Below, piece by piece: positions 59,879 to 64,000 of a DNA stretch of 64,000 nucleotides. Position 1 is the first letter of the stretch; every line of letters starts with the position of its first letter. The notes beneath the pieces are model-generated. The model ran no database searches. It was not told the DNA's origin and saw nothing but the letters and a program-made list of their open reading frames with translations. The stretch covers positions 62,001-126,000 of the forward strand of contig JBKQRT010000320.1 of the NCBI GenBank assembly GCA_052143895.1, read 5' to 3'. The DNA is from Bog-756 sp052143895 (GTDB taxonomy: Bacteria > Actinomycetota > Acidimicrobiia > Acidimicrobiales > RAAP-2). Made by a program: the position numbers and the translations under genes.

Positions 59879-60361
59879 TCACGACGGCCCGGCGGCCAGT
59901 CGGACGGCCACGGCGGCCGCCTCGGTCGGGTCCGCCATCGGCACGATGCCGGTGTCGGCGGCACCGTCCGGTCGGGTGAGCACCCAGGTGCCCAGCCCGA
60001 GGACGGGCGTGCCGGCCCGCAGAGCCAGGGCGGTTTCCGACAGTGTCCCGTACCCACCGCCCACGGCGACGACCACCGAGGCGGCACCCACCACCAGCGA
60101 GTTGCGGACCTCGCCCAGCCCGGTGGCGACGACCACGTCGACCCACGGGTTGGCCGCCGACGGATCCCGCCCCGGCAGGAGACCCACGGTCAACCCGCCG
60201 GCAGACTTGGCGCCGCGGCAGGCGGCTGCCATCACCCCGCCGAGACCACCGCAGACGACGATGGCCCCGGCCGCGGCGAGGGCGGCACCCACCGCCTCGG
60301 CCGCTGCTGCCTCCGGAGGGGTCGCGTCGGATGCCCCGATGACGGCGATCTGGGTGCGCAC
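59879..60361 (-). CDS. LOG/TIGR00725-like nucleotide-binding protein
   Basis: The 160-residue Rossmann-like protein has VIGASDATPPE at the start, VVCGGLGGVMAAACRGAKSAGG near residue 40, and VAVGGGYGTLSETALAL near 105. The last resembles the PGGxGTxxE motif of cytokinin-activating LOG proteins, with P lost. Members bind nucleotides. It probably does not belong to the acyl-CoA pathway. GTG at 60361 has no clear ribosome site. Lying 14 bp after the SDR stop, it may be co-transcribed as the end of that operon. Confidence 0.72.
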   Translation of the reverse strand: MRTQIAVIGASDATPPEAAAAEAVGAALAAAGAIVVCGGLGGVMAAACRGAKSAGGLTVGLLPGRDPSAANPWVDVVVATGLGEVRNSLVVGAASVVVAVGGGYGTLSETALALRAGTPVLGLGTWVLTRPDGAADTGIVPMADPTEAAAVAVRLAAGPS

Positions 60362-60375
60362 GCCGGCCCGGGCGG

Positions 60376-61185
60376 TCAGCCGTCCGTGCCCCGGTCGGCC
60401 CGTGCCCGCAGGTAGGCGGCGGTGCCGGCCAGGAAGCCGTCGACATTCTTGGCCTTGTGGCTCGCGAACTCGGCGAAGTACCCGGGCACGTACACCGACA
60501 GTGCCTGGCGGGCGATCCCGTCCATGATGGTCCGGACGGCCTCGTCCACCGGGATGGCCTCGACGTCGGCGGTGAACGGGTCGTTGTCAGGGAGGGTGAA
60601 CAGCTCGGTGTCGACCACCCCCGGGTAGACGACGGTGACCTTGATCCCGGTGTCCCACAGGTCGACGGCCATGGCCTCGGAGAACACGGCGAGCGCCGCC
60701 TTGGAGGCGTCGTAGGCGGCCTCGCCTGGTGAGCTCAACGGGGCGGCCACCGAGGACACGCTCACGACGTGGCCCGAGCCCCGGTCCAGCATCTGCGGGA
60801 GGAGCGCCAACGTGAGGCGCACCGGTGACAGGTAGTTGATGGCCATCACCGACGCCACCGTGTCCGGGTCGAGGCGGGTCACGTGCCGGCGTTTGGGGAT
60901 GCCGGCGTTGTTGACCAGGATGTCGACGCCACCGAAGACGGCGACGGCGTCGGCGGCCAGTCGGTCGACGGCGGCGTCGTCGGTGAGGTCGACCGCCCAC
61001 ATGGCCGAACCGGGGGCGTGGGCCCGGCACCGGTCGAGCACCTCGGTCAGCCGGTCCCGCCGGCGGGCGGCGATCCCCACCGTGGCCCCGGCGGCGGCGA
61101 AGGCCTCGGCCAGCCCGGCGCCGATACCCGACGACCCGCCGGTGATCAGCACCCGGGCGCCGTCGAAGGAACCCGGCGCCGTCAC
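60376..61185 (-). CDS. SDR-family oxidoreductase
   Basis: The 269-residue SDR has VLITGGSSGIGAGLAEAF near residue 12, LVNNAGIPKRR, and YDASKAALAVFSEAM for the catalytic residues. The tail YVPGYFAEFASHKAKNVDGF is longer than in FabG-type enzymes and resembles the steroid or retinol dehydrogenase branch. GTG at 61185 overlaps the crotonase stop (GTGA) and has GGAGG six bases before it. ATG at 61197 also reads in frame but its ribosome site is poorer. Third in the amidohydrolase-2/crotonase/SDR operon. Confidence 0.83.
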   Translation of the reverse strand: MTAPGSFDGARVLITGGSSGIGAGLAEAFAAAGATVGIAARRRDRLTEVLDRCRAHAPGSAMWAVDLTDDAAVDRLAADAVAVFGGVDILVNNAGIPKRRHVTRLDPDTVASVMAINYLSPVRLTLALLPQMLDRGSGHVVSVSSVAAPLSSPGEAAYDASKAALAVFSEAMAVDLWDTGIKVTVVYPGVVDTELFTLPDNDPFTADVEAIPVDEAVRTIMDGIARQALSVYVPGYFAEFASHKAKNVDGFLAGTAAYLRARADRGTDG

Positions 61186-61991
61186 CGGTTCCTCCATGCC
61201 GGCTCCCGCTTCTCGGCGAAGGCGGCCGGGCCCTCGACCGCGTCCTCGCTGGAGAACACCTCCGAGGCGATGGCCGACTCGATGCGGTACGCCTCCTTCA
61301 TGTCTACGGCCAGCCCGCGCAGCACCGACTCCTTGGTCTTGCACACGGCGAAGGGTCCGTTGGCGGTGATGCGGTGGGCGTAGTCGAGGGCCCGGTCCAT
61401 CAGCTGCGCCGGCGGGCAGACCTCGTTCAGCAGCCCCATCTCGTACGCCCGGTTGGCGGACAGGCGGTCGGCGCACAGGAGCAGCTCCATGGCTGCCGGG
61501 TAGGGGATCTGCCGGGGGAGGCGCACAGTGGTGCCACCCCCGGCGAACAGCCCGCGTTTGGGCTCGAGGACCCCGAAGGTGGCGGTGTCCGACGCCACCC
61601 GGATGTCGCAGCCGCCGAGCATCTCCATCCCGCCGGCCACGCAGGTGCCGTTGACGGCGGCCACGATCGGCTTGTACAGCTTGACGTTGCGAAGGACTGC
61701 CTTGACCCCGTCGTCGAGCCGGTAGCCGTCGAGCTCGGTCACGCCCTCCTTCTGCATCTGGGACTGCAGCCGGGTGATCTGGGGGATGTAGGTCTTGAGG
61801 TCGGCACCGACGCAGAAGTCGGCACCGACGCCGGTGATGACGGCCACCCAGGCCTCGTCGTCGTCCCCGAACCCCTCCCACGCCGTCCGGAGCTGGGCGA
61901 AGTGCTCCATGTCCAGGGCGTTGCGCGCCTCCGGGCGGTCGATGGTGATGTGGACGACGTGGTCGTCGCCGCGCTGGTAGTGGACGGGCAT
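61182..61991 (-). CDS. Enoyl-CoA hydratase/isomerase
   Basis: The 269-residue crotonase has GADFCVGADLKTY and NGTCVAGGMEMLGGCDIRVA oxyanion loops. The active-site loop EPKRGLFAGGGTTVRLPR has no PDxG: Ala-Gly-Gly replaces the catalytic Glu region, so it may be an isomerase, retro-aldolase or thioesterase-type member. ATG at 61991 follows GAGGAG. It is 25 bp after the amidohydrolase-2 gene and overlaps the SDR by four bases, so it is in the middle of a three-gene unit. Confidence 0.86.
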   Translation of the reverse strand: MPVHYQRGDDHVVHITIDRPEARNALDMEHFAQLRTAWEGFGDDDEAWVAVITGVGADFCVGADLKTYIPQITRLQSQMQKEGVTELDGYRLDDGVKAVLRNVKLYKPIVAAVNGTCVAGGMEMLGGCDIRVASDTATFGVLEPKRGLFAGGGTTVRLPRQIPYPAAMELLLCADRLSANRAYEMGLLNEVCPPAQLMDRALDYAHRITANGPFAVCKTKESVLRGLAVDMKEAYRIESAIASEVFSSEDAVEGPAAFAEKREPAWRNR

Positions 61992-62016
61992 GGCGCTCCT
62001 CGTGGGTACGGTACGG

Positions 62017-63330
62017 CTACTGGTCGGGGTCGGCCTCGCCGAGGCGGTCGAAGGCCCGGGTGACCGTGCCCAGGTCGACGATGCCGGTCCGGGCCGCCTG
62101 GCCGTCCCGCCGGTGCGAGACGAGGGAGGTGTCGACACCGATGGCTTCGGCACGGAGCGCCCCCACCGTGCACCGGTCCCGGGGCCGGGTGGCGAACGGG
62201 TCGTAGCGAAAGTGCCGCATGGCGTTCAGGTGGGTGATCTTGTCGATCTCGTCGTCGGGCACGTCGTCCAGGTACTTCATGGCCATCTCCGGCGACTGCG
62301 GCCAGGTGGAGTCGGAGTGCGGATAGTCGCACTCCCAGGTGATGTTGTCGACGTTGAGGGCGTGGCGGTTGGCGATGCCGAACGCGTCGTCGATGAAGCA
62401 GGCGATGATCCGTTCCTTGAACAGGTCGCTCGGCAGCCGGTCACCGAAGTCCTGACCGGTCCAGGCATGGTGGTGCTGGTAGACGTAGTCGATGCGCTCG
62501 AGGGCGTAGGGGATCCAGCCGATGCCACCCTCCGACAGGGCGAAGCGGAGGTTCTCGTACTTGCGGAGCACGGGCGACCAGAGCAGGTCGGCTGCCGCCT
62601 GCACCATGTTCATGGGCTGGAGGCTGATCATCACGTCGATGGGGGCCTCGACCGAGGTCACCACCAGTTGGGACGACGACCCCAGGTGCATGCACACGAT
62701 GGTGCCCTCGTCGGCACAGGCCGTCCAGAAGGGGTCCCAGTGATCGCTGTGGAGCGACGGCCAGCCCAGCTTCTCGGGGTTCTCGGAGAAGGTGACGGCG
62801 TGACACCCCAGTCCGGCCATCCGCCGCACCTCGTCGGCGGCCAGGTGCGGGTCCCAGATCGCCGGGATCGACAGCGGGATGAAGCGCCCGGGTTCGGTGC
62901 CGCACCATCCGTCCACGTGCCAGTCGTTGTAGGCCCGCACCATGGCCAGCGCCTCGTCGGCGTCGGTGGCCGCCGTCCGGGCGAAGAGCTGCCCGCAGAA
63001 CTGGGGGAAGGACGGGAAGCACATCGAGCCGAGCACCCCGTTGGCGCTCATGTCCCGCACCCGCTCGTGGACGTCCCAGCAGCCCCGCCGCATCTCGTCG
63101 AGGGAGGAGGGCTCGATGCCGTACTCGTCGGGTGGTCGCCCGACGACGGCGTTGAGCCCGATGTTGGGGATCTCGCTGTCCCGGTAGCGCCAGACGTCGG
63201 TGCCGTCGTCCTTGCGCACGAGGACGGGGGCGCGGTCCTCGAACCGGGCGGGCAGGCGTCCGTCGAACATGCCGGGCGGCTCGACCACGTGGTCGTCCAC
63301 GCTGACCAGCACGAGGTCCTCGGTTCTCAC
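62017..63330 (-). CDS. Amidohydrolase family 2 protein (DDHxxEP type)
   Basis: The 437-residue TIM barrel has VSVDDHVVEPPGMFDG, VCMHLGSSSQLVV, and ECDYPHSDSTWPQS. It is clearly closer to the 28380 paralogue than to 45804, with the shared FPSFPQFCGQLFAR and AYNDWHVDGWCGT. The C-terminal 50 residues differ between paralogues and may recognise substrate. GTG at 63330 follows GGAGGTGAAGGT. It leads an operon with a crotonase and SDR, so the product is probably an acyl-CoA route intermediate, by inference. Confidence 0.86.
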   Translation of the reverse strand: MRTEDLVLVSVDDHVVEPPGMFDGRLPARFEDRAPVLVRKDDGTDVWRYRDSEIPNIGLNAVVGRPPDEYGIEPSSLDEMRRGCWDVHERVRDMSANGVLGSMCFPSFPQFCGQLFARTAATDADEALAMVRAYNDWHVDGWCGTEPGRFIPLSIPAIWDPHLAADEVRRMAGLGCHAVTFSENPEKLGWPSLHSDHWDPFWTACADEGTIVCMHLGSSSQLVVTSVEAPIDVMISLQPMNMVQAAADLLWSPVLRKYENLRFALSEGGIGWIPYALERIDYVYQHHHAWTGQDFGDRLPSDLFKERIIACFIDDAFGIANRHALNVDNITWECDYPHSDSTWPQSPEMAMKYLDDVPDDEIDKITHLNAMRHFRYDPFATRPRDRCTVGALRAEAIGVDTSLVSHRRDGQAARTGIVDLGTVTRAFDRLGEADPDQ

Positions 63331-63460
63331 ACCTTCACCTCCGAGACACAGGACGGGGCCGACCGGGCGCGGCGGGGACCGTCGGTCCGGCCCGAGGTGA
63401 TGTTAGGCGCGCCCGCGTGTCGACGCCCGGACCGCGGGCACGTCGACCGCGACCCGGGCG

Positions 63461-64000
63461 TCACCGGTGGGCGGTGATGACCCGACGCGGGCCGGCGGCC
63501 AGGGTGACGGCCTCCCCGGCCAGATCGTCGTCGTCGGGCGGGTCCTCGAGCCGCGCGTAGCAGCGCGAGCCGTCGGGCAGGTCGCAGATGAGCGCCGTCC
63601 ACTCCGGCCCTTCGCGGTTGTGGACGGTGGAGAACGTGGCGATCCGGGCAGCCCCGTCGGCCTCGTGGGCTACCGGCACGGTGGGCAGCGGTCCTGGCGG
63701 TTCTGCGGCGGTGAAGGTGCCCGGCCTCGTCGACCAGAGCGAGGCGGCGTGGCCGGCCATGTGCATGCCGATGCCGCTCACCAGCCCCAGCGAGCCCGGG
63801 TCGCGACGGAGGACCTCGGCCATGGCCGCCAGGGCGTGGGTCGTGTAGTTGCTCCCCGGCCCGCCGTGGTAGGGCAGCCCCCCCGTGACGGTCAGGTCCC
63901 GGTCGCCGGTGATGGCGAGGGCGTCACGGGCGAAGGCGAGCGAGCTGGCGAAGCACGAGTAGAGGTCGAGATGCGTCACGTCGTCCCCGCTGACCGCGCC
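63461..64000 (-). CDS. Acetyl-CoA acetyltransferase/thiolase-like protein (C-terminal part, runs off right edge)
   Basis: The 179 residues in the window are a C-terminal portion. They read HLDLYSCFASSLAFARDAL then LTVTGGLPYHGGPGSNYTTH, the diagnostic end of thiolase-like proteins with an added C-terminal OB-like domain (TALICDLPDGSRCYARLEDP). The reaction needs the N-terminal nucleophile Cys, which lies outside the window. The HGGPGSNYTTHA motif is intact. It ends 131 bp before the amidohydrolase start, on the same strand and upstream of it. Family is likely; the activity is uncertain without the remaining part. Confidence 0.75.
   Translation of the reverse strand, partial: GAVSGDDVTHLDLYSCFASSLAFARDALAITGDRDLTVTGGLPYHGGPGSNYTTHALAAMAEVLRRDPGSLGLVSGIGMHMAGHAASLWSTRPGTFTAAEPPGPLPTVPVAHEADGAARIATFSTVHNREGPEWTALICDLPDGSRCYARLEDPPDDDDLAGEAVTLAAGPRRVITAHR

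Overview
This is a 64 kb stretch of a very GC-rich chromosome, with GTG and ATG starts and tightly packed operons joined by 4-nt ATGA/GTGA stop-start overlaps. The gene families (fused FadE34-like acyl-CoA dehydrogenase, CaiB CoA-transferases, MaoC hydratase, LLM flavoenzyme, [3Fe-4S] ferredoxin, DDHxxEP amidohydrolases) suggest an actinobacterium, perhaps of the Acidimicrobiia. The phylum is inferred from family content and base composition; no marker gene is present.

Nearly every gene belongs to catabolism of CoA-activated acids. I count five acyl-CoA synthetases (one only a C-terminal domain), six acyl-CoA dehydrogenases (ACADs; one a two-domain fusion), five crotonases (one broken), five SDRs (one broken), three CaiB-type CoA-transferases, one fused class I CoA-transferase resembling the ring-opening hydrolase IpdAB, a MaoC hydratase, a thiolase plus a second thiolase-like gene at the right edge, two aldehyde dehydrogenases, two P450s, one ferredoxin, a copper amine oxidase, three amidohydrolase-2 and two other amidohydrolases.

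Layout. 1-8.3 kb: thioesterase and aldehyde dehydrogenase (minus), a HyuB-like protein (minus), an ACAD-ALDH-AttH-like operon (plus), a cupin. 8.5-23.3 kb: P450, synthetase-VOC-SDR operon, ACAD, IpdAB-like fusion, crotonase, a CaiB-crotonase-ACAD operon divergent from an ACAD-synthetase operon, MaoC. 23.3-31 kb: LLM enzyme, a crotonase joined to an orphan synthetase C-domain, a reverse-order CaiB protein with an amidohydrolase, an amidohydrolase-2/CaiB pair. 31-44 kb: HSD10-like SDR, P450, phosphotransferase, synthetase, broken crotonase, copper amine oxidase, ferredoxin with fused ACAD, ACAD, a phosphotransferase remnant, SDR. 44-53.3 kb: D-aminoacylase-like enzyme, amidohydrolase-2, a synthetase-Gfo/Idh-VOC-SDR(remnant) operon, a RidA-RraA pair, a second cupin, an AllA-fold protein. 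53.5-59.9 kb: a complete branched-chain-amino-acid-type ABC importer (LivK, fused LivHM, LivG, LivF) translationally coupled to a thiolase. 59.9-64 kb: LOG-like protein, amidohydrolase-2/crotonase/SDR operon, thiolase-like gene.

Inferred working model: the Liv-type transporter imports an acid or amide-like substrate. P450/ferredoxin, amine oxidase and aldehyde dehydrogenases trim it to a carboxylate, synthetases and CoA-transferases activate it, and ACADs, hydratases, SDRs, IpdAB-like fusion and thiolase shorten it. The substrate cannot be read from sequence; steroid- or terpenoid-like acids are plausible because the heteromeric/fused ACADs and the IpdAB-like protein resemble cholesterol-pathway enzymes. 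No transcription regulator, tRNA, rRNA, transposase, integrase or CRISPR array was found. Three genes are broken and one is truncated to a single domain, so the locus shows local decay.
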